From: Saprospiraceae bacterium
GTDB taxonomy: Bacteria > Bacteroidota > Bacteroidia > Chitinophagales > Saprospiraceae
Reading direction: 5' to 3'
DNA length: 51,635 nt
Assembly: GCA_022841345.1 (NCBI GenBank)
Contig: JALHRR010000033.1
Location: 1-51,635 of the forward strand
The notes beneath the pieces were generated by a model. The model saw only the letters and a list, made by a program, of their open reading frames with translations. It was not told where the DNA came from and searched no databases. Position numbers and translations under genes: made by a program. Below, piece after piece: positions 28,172 through 38,100 of the stretch (the stretch's first letter is position 1; each line of letters opens with the position of its first letter).

Positions 28172-28504
28172 TGGGTTTGAATTATTGTTAGTTTAAATCT
28201 GAAATATGTTGTTTCAAGACTGCTCTGATAATCTCAATTAAGTATTGGAAGAATAAATAATACAAATAACTGATGGATTGAGTGTTTTCAGAGTATAAAG
28301 CCTCCAAAGATTTTTTTATAGTTTGGTGATGTCAAATTGAATTGCTGCAAGTAGGCAAAGCTTTGGAATTATTTGGTTTTAAGGGAATAAAGTTTTATTT
28401 ATGTGGGCCATAATAGCTGAGTTTGAAATTAAACTTGGCAAAAGGCATGTATGCTGAGTAAAAAAATTATTTTTACCTCTTCACTTTAAACCACATACTA
28501 ATAA
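28172..28504. other. 333-base non-coding gap before the POT transporter
   Basis: No reading frame of useful length, no convincing hairpin with T run, no clear TTG/TAnnTTTG promoter pair and no RNA-like fold was seen. AT-rich. It presumably holds the promoter of the transporter gene. Confidence 0.5.
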
Positions 28505-30046
28505 ATGAATCCAATTTACAGTACGATGTTGCTTGCCTGGGGCTTTGTTTTGGCCTGGGTGTTCTTTGTGATCCTGACGAATAAAAAGGTCCATCCCAAA
28601 GCGCTCTTTGCATTATTCATGGTAGAATTATGGGAGCGATTTAGCTACTATGGAATGAGAGCCTTTTTAATATTATATATCACAGCAGAGGCTGTAAGAG
28701 GTGGATTACAAATGGCAGATGCTGAAGCTTATGGAATTTATGCTGCCTATGGAGCCCTCGTATATCTTACACCCATCATTGGAGGCTTTTTTGCAGACAG
28801 AATGATGGGATTTCGAAAGGCTATCATATGGGGCTCAATTCTGATGGCAGGAGGGCAATTCATACTGGCAGCAGATCATCCTACCTTATTTTATATTGGT
28901 TTGGCATTTCTGGTAATTGGGAATGGTTTTTTTAAGCCAAATATTTCCAGTATGGTTGGAAAATTCTATACAGATGGAGACCCCCGGAGAGACGGAGCTT
29001 TCACCATATTTTATATGGGTATCAATATGGGAGCATTTTTAGCACCGCTTACTTGTGGTGTTATTGCTGAGACCGTGGGATGGAGTTATGGATTTTTGGC
29101 TGCCGGTATTGGAATGTTAATTGGACTGGTTGTATTCTTATGGGCTCAAAAGTCAAATGTATTTGAACAATACGGACTAAAACCTGAGGAAGCATCCACT
29201 GCTAATATAGCCGGGCTTTCACCCAAAATATTTCCATATGTAGTCAGTATTCTGTTAGTGCCGGTACTTTGGCTGCTTATTCGCCAAAATGATATCATGG
29301 ATTACTTGTTACTGACAGTTGGAGTGGGTATCATTGGATATCTGTTGTACTACTCTTTTGAATATGAAAAAGTACAAAGACAAAGAATTTGGGTCGTAGT
29401 GATATTGTTACTTTTCACCACCATATTCTGGACATTCTTTGAACTGGCAGGAAGTGCATTGAGCTTATTTACTGAGCGAAATGTTGATAAAACAATATTT
29501 GGTATGGAATTGACGACAAGTGCATTCCAGTCTGCGAATCCGCTATTTATTATGCTCTTTGCTCCGGTATTCTCATGGATTTGGATAAAACTAGCCAGAG
29601 CAAACCGTGAACCGGCTGCACCTTTGAAATTTGCATTCGGTCTGTTAATGCTGGGAGCAGGATTTATGGTATTAAATTTGGGAACAGCATCAGCAGTAGG
29701 AGGTATGGTAGCTGCCATTTTCCTTGTTTTGCTTTATTTAATGCATACCTTAGGGGAATTGGCATTATCACCGGTTGGGTTATCCATGGTAACTAAGCTT
29801 GCACCAGTGAAAATTGTGGCATTCATGATGGGAATCTGGTTCCTATCTTCCTCCATTGCACATCAGGCAGGTAAGTTCATTGCAAAATATACTGCTGTAG
29901 AAGGAGGTGAAAATGCATCAACAGAAGAAACCCTTCAAGCCTCCATGGCTGTATTCAACAATGTAGGTCTGTTTGCACTGGGCGCAGGTGTATTGTTGAT
30001 TTTGTTATCACCCATGATCACTAAGTGGATGCACGGAATCAAGTAA
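28505..30046 (+). CDS. POT family proton-coupled oligopeptide transporter
   Basis: 513 residues with about 14 hydrophobic helices. The first helix carries the POT/PTR2 signature ELWERFSYYGMRA (Glu41 onward), the proton-coupling ExxERF motif. A second signature follows with GNGFFKPNISSMVG and FYMGINMGAFLAPL. The family imports di- and tripeptides with protons across the inner membrane. Length fits the usual ~500. The neighbour downstream encodes a large zinc metalloprotease, and peptide release and uptake could be linked (inference). Confidence 0.94.
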   Translation: MNPIYSTMLLAWGFVLAWVFFVILTNKKVHPKALFALFMVELWERFSYYGMRAFLILYITAEAVRGGLQMADAEAYGIYAAYGALVYLTPIIGGFFADRMMGFRKAIIWGSILMAGGQFILAADHPTLFYIGLAFLVIGNGFFKPNISSMVGKFYTDGDPRRDGAFTIFYMGINMGAFLAPLTCGVIAETVGWSYGFLAAGIGMLIGLVVFLWAQKSNVFEQYGLKPEEASTANIAGLSPKIFPYVVSILLVPVLWLLIRQNDIMDYLLLTVGVGIIGYLLYYSFEYEKVQRQRIWVVVILLLFTTIFWTFFELAGSALSLFTERNVDKTIFGMELTTSAFQSANPLFIMLFAPVFSWIWIKLARANREPAAPLKFAFGLLMLGAGFMVLNLGTASAVGGMVAAIFLVLLYLMHTLGELALSPVGLSMVTKLAPVKIVAFMMGIWFLSSSIAHQAGKFIAKYTAVEGGENASTEETLQASMAVFNNVGLFALGAGVLLILLSPMITKWMHGIK

Positions 30047-30070
30047 ATTTGAATCCATCCACCATTGAAG

Positions 30071-30096
30071 CACTCTTGAGACAAGTGTTTTTTATA
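30071..30096 (+). terminator. Weak terminator candidate after the POT transporter gene
   Basis: CACTCTTG (30071-30078) can pair with CAAGTG (30082-30087) with a bulge, and TTTTTT follows. The stem is short, so confidence is low. Confidence 0.35.
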
Positions 30097-30118
30097 TTTA
30101 TTTGCAATCGACCTAATT

Positions 30119-32593
30119 ATGAAAAATCGACTTTATTTGGCCATTCATTATTCTTTAATTGCTGGCTTCCTGCTGTTTTATTCATTTGATGCAAATGCAC
30201 AAATTTTTAAACGTAAAAGCCAAACCACTTCTGTGCAGGATACAGTCAAGCCGGAAATGCCTAAAAAGAAGGATGGCGACAAAAAAAAGTACTCGGATGT
30301 TATTACTGATAAAGCAGTAAGCAGTAAAGGACTTTTTCATACGCATCAGGTGGATGGTAAATATTATTTTGAAATTCCTGATTCTTTAATGAACAGAGAA
30401 ATCTTAATTGTGAGCAGGATATCAGGATTCGTAAAAAATCTCAATTTTGGTGGTGCAGGTATGTCTTCGAGGCCGCAACAGGTAATCAGATTCCAGAAGC
30501 TCAATGGTAAGGTTGTACTGCGTTCAGTTTCATATAATAGCGTAGCCAGCAATGAAGACCCTATTTCAGTATCTGTAAGGAATAATAATTTTGAACCGGT
30601 GATCATGGCTTTTGATGTGGCGGCCAGATCAGACGACAGTTCTTATGTGATTGACGTTGCTTCTTTGTTTACATCAGATGTTCCAATGATTGGCGCAATT
30701 TCTACAGAACAAAGGAAAGAATTTGAAATATCATCACTTGATGTGCCAAGAAGTCTTATTGTGGGTATGAGGAGTTTTCCAAAGAATGTTGAAGTGAAGC
30801 ATATTCTTACATACAAAGGAAATAAATTGCCGGACAACCAATTGACAGGAACGCTTTCACTGGAGATGAACCAATCTTTTATTTTACTTCCGGAAGAAAC
30901 CATGCGTCCCCGACTATTTGACAACAGGGTATCATATTTCTCTATTCAGCAGGTCGATTATGGCCTGGAAGAGCAGAAAGCTGCTAAACGCAGATATATT
31001 ACCCGATGGAAACTGGTGCCAAAAGATCTTGAAGCATACAAGCGGGGAGAACTTTCTGAACCTGTGAAGCAAATAGTCTATTATATTGATCCTGCTACAC
31101 CTATGAAATGGAGACCCTTCCTAAAGCAAGGGATAGAAGACTGGAATGTAGCATTTGAAGCGGCAGGTTTCAAAAATGCTATCGTCGCAAAGGATGCTCC
31201 CACTCCGGAGGAAGATCCGGACTGGAGCCCGGAAGATGTTAGATATTCGGTGATCAGATATATTGCTACTGAAATACAAAATGCTCAGGGGCCTCATGTT
31301 CACGATCCAAGGACAGGAGAAATCATTGAGAGTGATATCCTTTGGTATCACAATGTGATGAATCTATTGCGCAACTGGTATTTTGTTCAGACCGCTGCAG
31401 TAAATCCCAAAGCCCGGTCAGTAAGATTTGAGGACGAAGTGATGGGAGAGCTGATCAGATTTGTTTGCGCACATGAGGTGGGACATACCTTGGGATTGCC
31501 TCATAATATGGGTTCGAGTTCAGCTTATCCTGTAGATTCGCTGAGATCAGCCAGTTTTACTGCTACTATGGGAACAGCCCCTTCCATCATGGACTATGCC
31601 AGATTTAATTATGTAGCACAGCCTGATGACAAAGGTGTGGCATTGCAGCCTATGGTAGGTCCGTATGATAAATGGTCAATCAAGTGGGGCTATTCGTACT
31701 TCGATGATATGAAAACATTGGATGAAGAAGCGATTGTACTCAATCAATGGATCAAGGAAAGAGCAGTGAATCCGGTGTATCGGTTTGGACAACAAAGAGG
31801 ATTGGTTTTGGATCCAAGAGCTCAGACCGAAGACCTTGGTGATGATGCAGTTCTTGCAAGTCAGTATGGGATTAAGAATTTAAACAGAATATTGGATAAT
31901 CTCATTTTATGGACCAGCGAAGAAGCAAAAGGATATGCAGAATTACAGGAATTGTATGGCCAGGTGACTACTCAGTTCAATAGATATATAGGCCATGTAG
32001 CGAACAATATCGGTGGAGTTTATGAAGATTACAAGTCTAGTGATCAAAAAGAACCAGTGTACACCCACACACCAAAGGCAGTGCAAAAAAATGCAATTAA
32101 CTTTATAAATTCAGAGGTCTTTGCTACTCCAAACTGGCTGATAAGAAAGGATATTTTGTCCAGAATCGAAGAAGCTGGCATGGTGGATCGAATCAGAGGT
32201 ATTCAGGTTGGAGCCTTGAATAATATATTTTCACCAACTCGTCTTTTTAGATTACTTGAAGGTGAATATTTATTGGGACAGGAAGCATATTCCTTAGGTG
32301 AATTGCATGAGGATGTAAAGGCTCAGATTTTTTCCGAAGTGAGACTTGGACAAATGGTGGATCCTTACAGACGTAATTTGCAGAAAGCCTATATTGATTT
32401 AATGATTAATCATGCAGGATCAACGGATACGAAGATTAGACAATCTGATATTCCAGCACATAGCCGCAGTCAGTTGAAGATGATTCAGGCAATGCTCAAA
32501 GGAAATATGTTCAGACAAAAAGATCAGTTGATAAAAGCTCATTATGAAGATCTTGCGGACAGAATTGACAAATTTCTGGATAATAAATCTTAA
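30119..32593 (+). CDS. Zinc-dependent metalloprotease (DUF5117/DUF5118 type)
   Basis: 824 residues with a signal peptide (about 1-27, ending ANAQ). The zinc site is AHEVGHTLGLPHN, ligands His452, His456 and His462 with Glu453 as base, a metzincin-like HEXXHXXGXXH pattern. A Met-turn candidate is SIMDYARFNYV about 30 residues on. The N-terminal regions match the pattern of DUF5118 and DUF5117 proteins common in Bacteroidota. Expected in the periplasm or outside the cell. The substrate is unknown. The stop TAA lies inside a palindrome shared with feoB. Confidence 0.88.
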   Translation: MKNRLYLAIHYSLIAGFLLFYSFDANAQIFKRKSQTTSVQDTVKPEMPKKKDGDKKKYSDVITDKAVSSKGLFHTHQVDGKYYFEIPDSLMNREILIVSRISGFVKNLNFGGAGMSSRPQQVIRFQKLNGKVVLRSVSYNSVASNEDPISVSVRNNNFEPVIMAFDVAARSDDSSYVIDVASLFTSDVPMIGAISTEQRKEFEISSLDVPRSLIVGMRSFPKNVEVKHILTYKGNKLPDNQLTGTLSLEMNQSFILLPEETMRPRLFDNRVSYFSIQQVDYGLEEQKAAKRRYITRWKLVPKDLEAYKRGELSEPVKQIVYYIDPATPMKWRPFLKQGIEDWNVAFEAAGFKNAIVAKDAPTPEEDPDWSPEDVRYSVIRYIATEIQNAQGPHVHDPRTGEIIESDILWYHNVMNLLRNWYFVQTAAVNPKARSVRFEDEVMGELIRFVCAHEVGHTLGLPHNMGSSSAYPVDSLRSASFTATMGTAPSIMDYARFNYVAQPDDKGVALQPMVGPYDKWSIKWGYSYFDDMKTLDEEAIVLNQWIKERAVNPVYRFGQQRGLVLDPRAQTEDLGDDAVLASQYGIKNLNRILDNLILWTSEEAKGYAELQELYGQVTTQFNRYIGHVANNIGGVYEDYKSSDQKEPVYTHTPKAVQKNAINFINSEVFATPNWLIRKDILSRIEEAGMVDRIRGIQVGALNNIFSPTRLFRLLEGEYLLGQEAYSLGELHEDVKAQIFSEVRLGQMVDPYRRNLQKAYIDLMINHAGSTDTKIRQSDIPAHSRSQLKMIQAMLKGNMFRQKDQLIKAHYEDLADRIDKFLDNKS

Positions 32594-32610
32594 GACATAT
32601 TTCTTAAGAT
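32587..32610. terminator. Palindromic bidirectional terminator spanning two stop codons
   Basis: ATCTTAAGA (32587-32595) and TCTTAAGAT (32602-32610) form a perfect 9-bp stem with a 6-base loop CATATT. The left arm holds the TAA of the metalloprotease gene (32591-32593) and the right arm the TAA of feoB on the other strand (32604-32606). Confidence 0.6.
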
Positions 32611-34721
32611 AAAGCACTGAAAGTAATCCAGCTTCCGAAATATGCCATTGCAGCGAACAGGACAAACTGGAAAATGGGCCATTTATAGCTCTTTGTTTCT
32701 CTTTTGACTATTGCGAAAGTACTCATGCATTGCATCGCAAAAATGTAAAAGATTAAAAGAGATAAAGTCGTGGCAAAAGTATAAACCTTAAGTCCTGTTT
32801 CAGGATCCACTGCTTCTGCCATTTTTTCTCTTACACTTGACTCATCCTCAGACCCTACGCTATAGATGGTTGACATAGTACCTACAAACACTTCACGTGC
32901 AGCGAAGGAAGTAAGTAGTGAAATACCGATTTTCCAATCAAATCCCAATGGTTCAATTGCCGGCTCTATATTTTTTCCAAAGATACCGGCATAGCTTTTT
33001 TCTAACTTTAGACTGGATTCAAGCGAAGCTTGTTCCGCCATAGTTAAACCATCTAGCAAGGCTTTTTCTTCTGCCTCAATGGAAGCCGCTTCCATTTGCT
33101 CAGAAGGGCCGTAAGAAGCAAGAAACCATAGTGCTATTGAGATTACTAAAATGACTTTTCCTGCCTCTGTTACAAAAGTGGAGACTTTTTCTTTGACAGT
33201 AAAAAATACATTTCTGGCAACAGGTGTTTTGTATTCCGGAAGTTCCAGCATCAGGGAAGAAGCCTCTCTTGATTTGAGGACAAGTTTCATGATCCATGCC
33301 AATCCAAGGGCAGATAAAATCCCTATTAAATACAAGCCCATGAATATAGTACCTTGTAGATTAAACGGTCCCCATTTCGATTCTGAGGGCACCAGAAGCC
33401 CTATCAGAACTGTATAAATTGGAATTCGGGCAGCACAACTGATCAAAGGGGTAACCATAATAGTGATCATCCTTTCTTTCCAATTTCCAATAGTTCTGGT
33501 AGACATGATGGCAGGAATTGCGCAAGCGCCGCCTGATATCAAAGCTACTATACTTCGCCCGTTCAGTCCGAATTTTTGCATCAATCCATCAAACATGTAA
33601 ACTGCCCGAGCCATATAACCACTTTCTTCCAGCAGACTTATGAGCAGGAATAAGATTGCAATCTGAGGTACAAAAACCAGTATACCCCCCAGACCGGCTA
33701 AAATACCTTCAGTCAATAAATCAGTCGCCCAACCTGAGGGTAATTGCTCCTGTATAATCCCTGAAAGTCCGATAAATCCTTCCTCAATCCATGTCATAGG
33801 TAATTCTGACCAGGAATATATTGCCTGGAAAACCAAAAACATTATACTGAAGAATATCACAGGCCCCCATAAGTAATGAGAAAGAACCTTGTCATATTTT
33901 TCTGAACGAGAGTTTTTGATGACAGTCGGTTGACTGACAGTTTTCTTTACAACAGGTACGATTCTGTCGAAACGGGCGAGTGTGTCCTCAATTTGGGATT
34001 TAACATTCTCAAATTTTGAAGATAAAGCCAGGTTATCGAGGGTATCCTTTTGTTGATCTGAAAGGTGCTGTAACCAGGAATAATGATGAAGCCAAAGCTT
34101 GCTTAGATAAAGATTTTCTTGTCCAAATTCGGATGATACCTTCTGGTAAACATTTGCATTTAACGAATTCTTATCAAAATAGAATGTAGGATTAGTCCTT
34201 TTGTAATCTGAGTTTCGATATAAGTCGATTTGTGATTTTACCTCATCCAGACCATCTCCATTTCTGCCATTAATCATAAAAACTGGAACCCCTAACGCTT
34301 GCTCCAATTTCACTTTATCTATTTTAATCCCCTTATGATCCGCTACGTCTATCATGTTAAGTAATAGCATTACATTCAGATTCAGATCGACTGCCTGAGT
34401 GAATAGTAACAGATGCTTTTCTATGTTGGATGCATCGGCGATATAAAGGATGAGATCAGGATAGTCTTTGCCTGATGGATTTGATAATATCTCAGTCACC
34501 ACCCTTTCATCTTCAGAATTAGGATACAATGAGTAGGTTCCCGGCAGATCGATTATTTGAATCGTTGAATGATCAGCAGTCCTAAAACTTCCAATTTTTT
34601 TATCTACAGTCACTCCGGGAAAATTGCCTATTTTCTGATTTAGCCCAGTGAGTAAATTGAAAATTGTGGATTTACCACAATTAGGATTACCGAGGAGTGC
34701 TATTTTAAAAGCCTGGCTCAT
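32604..34721 (-). CDS. feoB: Ferrous iron transport protein FeoB
   Basis: 705 residues, an inner-membrane Fe2+ transporter. A cytosolic GTPase domain comes first: G1 GNPNCGKST at 11-19, G3 DLPG at 58-61 and G4 LLNMIDVAD near 128-136. A helical linker and then the membrane domain follow, with the gate-type motif SGGACAIPAIMSTRT and a second gate-like region SLLTSFAAREVFVGTM. Normal length. Its ATG shares one base with the stop of feoA (TAATG), so the two genes are translationally coupled. The C-terminus lacks a FeoC gene after it. Confidence 0.96.
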   Translation of the reverse strand: MSQAFKIALLGNPNCGKSTIFNLLTGLNQKIGNFPGVTVDKKIGSFRTADHSTIQIIDLPGTYSLYPNSEDERVVTEILSNPSGKDYPDLILYIADASNIEKHLLLFTQAVDLNLNVMLLLNMIDVADHKGIKIDKVKLEQALGVPVFMINGRNGDGLDEVKSQIDLYRNSDYKRTNPTFYFDKNSLNANVYQKVSSEFGQENLYLSKLWLHHYSWLQHLSDQQKDTLDNLALSSKFENVKSQIEDTLARFDRIVPVVKKTVSQPTVIKNSRSEKYDKVLSHYLWGPVIFFSIMFLVFQAIYSWSELPMTWIEEGFIGLSGIIQEQLPSGWATDLLTEGILAGLGGILVFVPQIAILFLLISLLEESGYMARAVYMFDGLMQKFGLNGRSIVALISGGACAIPAIMSTRTIGNWKERMITIMVTPLISCAARIPIYTVLIGLLVPSESKWGPFNLQGTIFMGLYLIGILSALGLAWIMKLVLKSREASSLMLELPEYKTPVARNVFFTVKEKVSTFVTEAGKVILVISIALWFLASYGPSEQMEAASIEAEEKALLDGLTMAEQASLESSLKLEKSYAGIFGKNIEPAIEPLGFDWKIGISLLTSFAAREVFVGTMSTIYSVGSEDESSVREKMAEAVDPETGLKVYTFATTLSLLIFYIFAMQCMSTFAIVKRETKSYKWPIFQFVLFAAMAYFGSWITFSALS

Positions 34722-34957
34722 TAAGTTATTGATTGAGGTTCTACGAGTATAAAGGATGCTTCATTTTTCCGCAAAGCAATAACAATACCTTCACATTTGA
34801 TACAGATGGCTCCGCTAAGGAAAGTTCTTCGGAGGACGCTCAGAGATGCACCTGCTCTTATACCCATAGCAATCAGCTTGGATGCAACTACATCATTTTC
34901 AACCGAGAGAATAATAAATTGAGTACCGACTTTTCCTTTATCCAGCGTTTGTTGCAT
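34721..34957 (-). CDS. feoA: Ferrous iron transport protein FeoA
   Basis: 78 residues, a small SH3-like protein of the FeoA family that helps FeoB. Visible family marks are the KLIAMGIRAGASLSVLRR stretch followed by a beta-rich end with IVIALRKNEASFILVE. It overlaps feoB by one base. No clear Fur or DtxR box was recognised in the 158 bases upstream. Confidence 0.92.
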   Translation of the reverse strand: MQQTLDKGKVGTQFIILSVENDVVASKLIAMGIRAGASLSVLRRTFLSGAICIKCEGIVIALRKNEASFILVEPQSIT

Positions 34958-35065
34958 AGGGCAATGATAACTCTTTTAGCAGACTTTTTTCTTTGCAGGA
35001 ATGTGATGTCGAAATCCTTCGGATCTCTCAGGCTGAATATGTGATGAATCGATGCCAGATTTTCA

Positions 35066-35105
35066 GGGTACAAATTCTGCCCGGATAAAAACAGAATTTG
35101 TACCC
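35066..35105 (-). terminator. Long perfect hairpin after the SprB-repeat protease gene
   Basis: GGGTACAAATTCTG (35066-35079) pairs perfectly with 35092-35105 over 14 bp, with a 12-base loop. TTTTC/GAAAA further out extends it with one bulge. It lies just past the stop of the minus-strand protease gene and upstream of feoA. No T run follows on the minus strand. Function as terminator or RNA stabiliser is inferred. Confidence 0.65.
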
Positions 35106-35115
35106 GAAAAATGTC

Positions 35116-38100
35116 TTAATAGACAGCAATTCTGTAGTGATTTTGCTGACCATTCTCACTGCTTAACTGCAAAATATACAATCCCGGATGCGATGGGGCT
35201 GAGATTTGTAGGACATCATTGTTTGAAAGCGTGCTTATTTGTTGAGAGCTGAGCATTTGTCCGTTGATTCCCAGCCAATGAAGCTGACCATTAAATGCTG
35301 AATTGCTCTTCCATTGCAGGTAAACCTCGCTGTTGACCGGTACAGGATTCGGATAAATACTCAATGAGAAGCCTTCGATTTCAGTGGTATTTGTACTACC
35401 CACAATGACGGTAATTAATCTGCTTTCCAATATTAATGCAGGAACAAATGGATTGGCTACAAATATCTGGTATACACCTTCGTCATTAACACTGGCCTCC
35501 TGAATTTCTAATTTTGCTGATGGAACCTGATTCCATAAAACTCCGGATTTTTCCCAGTTGTAAATATTGCTGGTAATGTCAGGGTCAATATCAATCGTCA
35601 ACTCAATATCAGAACCTGGTGCTGCAATGAGAGTAGTATCCTTGTAAAATGGTTGCTGTGGAGCATAAATGACTTCATCATTGTGGATATCAAACAAGGA
35701 AATATTAGGTAATATATCTTCAAAAGTGAATCTGTTGTTTTCAAATCTGAAATTTGCAACTGAATCATTTGATTGTCCTACGTGGCTTAATATTGGAAGT
35801 GCGTCAAAATTATTATTTTGAATCCAGAAGACGTCCAGTTTCATCGGGTCAAAAAATGTCGGAACCTGACCTTCCAATTTATTATCATTGAGATAAATTG
35901 ACTTCAAATTCTGAAGCTTTGAAAACGATCCGGGAATTGCACCTGTAAGCTGGTTTTGACCCAAATTCAGATATTGCAATGAAATGGCGTCTCCCAGTTC
36001 AGTTGGAATATTTCCTGTCAATTGATTTTCACTCAAATCCAATCTAATCAGCGAAGTGAATTCTTTAACAACTTCAGGTATTTCACCCTGTAAGTTATTG
36101 TTTGGCAATTCTATTTTTTCAAGACAGCCGTATTTATTAAAGCTCAATCCTTCCCACAGATCATACGGTGATGCGAGATCCCATTTTTGCTCCCATAATT
36201 CACCCCCGGTAATTGTAAAAACATCTAACAATCTCAGGGAATCCATTTCGACACATGGGGCAAATCCAAACACATCCAATACTCTGCAGAAAGTATCAAT
36301 ACCACAAACATTGTTGATAATCAGGCATACTTCGAATTCACCTTCTGTGTCATACACATGTGATGGATTATTGTCGGTGGATGTATTTCCATCTCCGAAT
36401 GACCAAAATATGGAAGATGCATGCAAAGAATTGTTATTGAACCTGATCCTTCTTCCAAATTGCTTTTCAGAAAATTCTGCCTCAGGAATAAATCCAATAT
36501 TTTCTATATTCACTTGTGTGTTGTATACGCAGCCTTCACTATCAGAAATTATTAAAGTGTAAGAACCACTTTCCAAATTATCAAATGTATTCTGGTTGGA
36601 TACTTCTCCATTGAGGGAATACTGATAAGTACCATTTCCTCCAGCAGCAATTACAGTGAGTGAACCATTATCCTCTTCACAAGTACTTTTGACCTGGATA
36701 ATACCTGCACTTACTGCAGCAGAACTTCCTATTTCGAAATCATATTCGACAACGCAGCCTGCAGCATCTGTAATCATTAACTCATATGCACCTGAAGCAA
36801 GACCCGAAATATTACTGCTTGTCTGTGGTGTTCCGTTGAGAACAAATGAAAATGGTTGAGCGCCTCCCTGAAGTTCAATTTGAGCAGAGCCATTTTGCAG
36901 TCCGCAAGTAGTAGGATGAATATCTGATTCAAAGGCAATGGCCTGGGACCCCGCAATCTGAAATCCAACTGCGAATGAACAACCAACAGCATCTGTTACG
37001 ATGGCATTATACTGGCCTGCCGGAAGATTATTGAATGTATTTTCATTCTGAGAAATCGCTCCAAGTTGATAAATAAACGGCCCTTGTCCGCCACTAACCT
37101 GAATGCTGACACTACCGTTAGTGTTACCACAAGTAGTAGGAGCTGCACTTGCATTTGCTATAAGGGCAGATTCTGAGTTGACCTGAATGGATTGTGTATT
37201 GGAGCAACCACCCGCATCTGTGACTAGCACCTGATAATTGCCTGCAGGCAGATTTGAAAATACATTACTGATTTGAGCTCCATTTCCAAGATTGAAAGTA
37301 TATGGCGCCAAACCACCGGTAACATTGATCTGGATGCTTCCATTATCTTCATTGCAATTGGCTGGAGTTGCTGTTGCAGCTATGACAATAGGCTGGGGAT
37401 TATTAATGCTGGCATTTAATTGAATAGTACAACCCTGTGCATCGCTTACGACCACGGTATAATTCCCGGTGTTTAATCCATTTTGTATATTAGAACTGAC
37501 AGTTCCTGAGCCAAAGTTATAAGTATAAGCCGGAGAACCGCTTGTCACCTGAATAGTCATTGATCCACCTCCTGCTGCACAGCCGTTGCTTGTTTGTACA
37601 TTTGCTGCCAACAGGGTTGAGCTCTGCACAGTAATGTTATTTGTAAATATGCAACCGACCGGATCACTTACAGAAACCGAGTAGGATCCGGCTGCCAGAT
37701 TATTGAAAACATTTCCGGATTGAGATTGATTATTGATGGAGTATGATAATGGTCCATTTCCGCCGCTTGCCTGAATGGCAATTGATCCATTTTGTAATCC
37801 GCAAGTGGTATGAATAACAGTGGATGTGGCTGAGATCGCCTGGGAAGATTCAATTTCGATGCTGGTGCTGGATGTGCAACCGTTAACATCTACAACATTC
37901 ACATCATAAACACCGGGACTTAGGTTTAAATAAACATTATTGTTGGAAAATCCCTGCCCAATATCGATCATAAAAGGGGCTTCACCACCAAAAATTGTGA
38001 ATGAAATTGATCCATTATTTTGACCACACGTAGTATTGCCTGAATCATATCCAATGGCAATCGGCACTTGTTCTTCGATGACAAAATTTTCAGTTTTCTG

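Noticed and set aside
35021-35032. CCTGAGAGATCC on the minus strand upstream of feoA, reminiscent of the CUGAGA part of a TPP riboswitch
   Set aside because: The other conserved TPP elements are absent and the downstream genes are for iron, not thiamine.
34733-35073. Short frames on both strands over and upstream of feoA
   Set aside because: No family character and they overlap feoA or its leader.
36056-36562. 168-residue plus-strand frame opposite the SprB-repeat protease
   Set aside because: Shadow of the PKD and LRR coding region; no signal or motif of its own.
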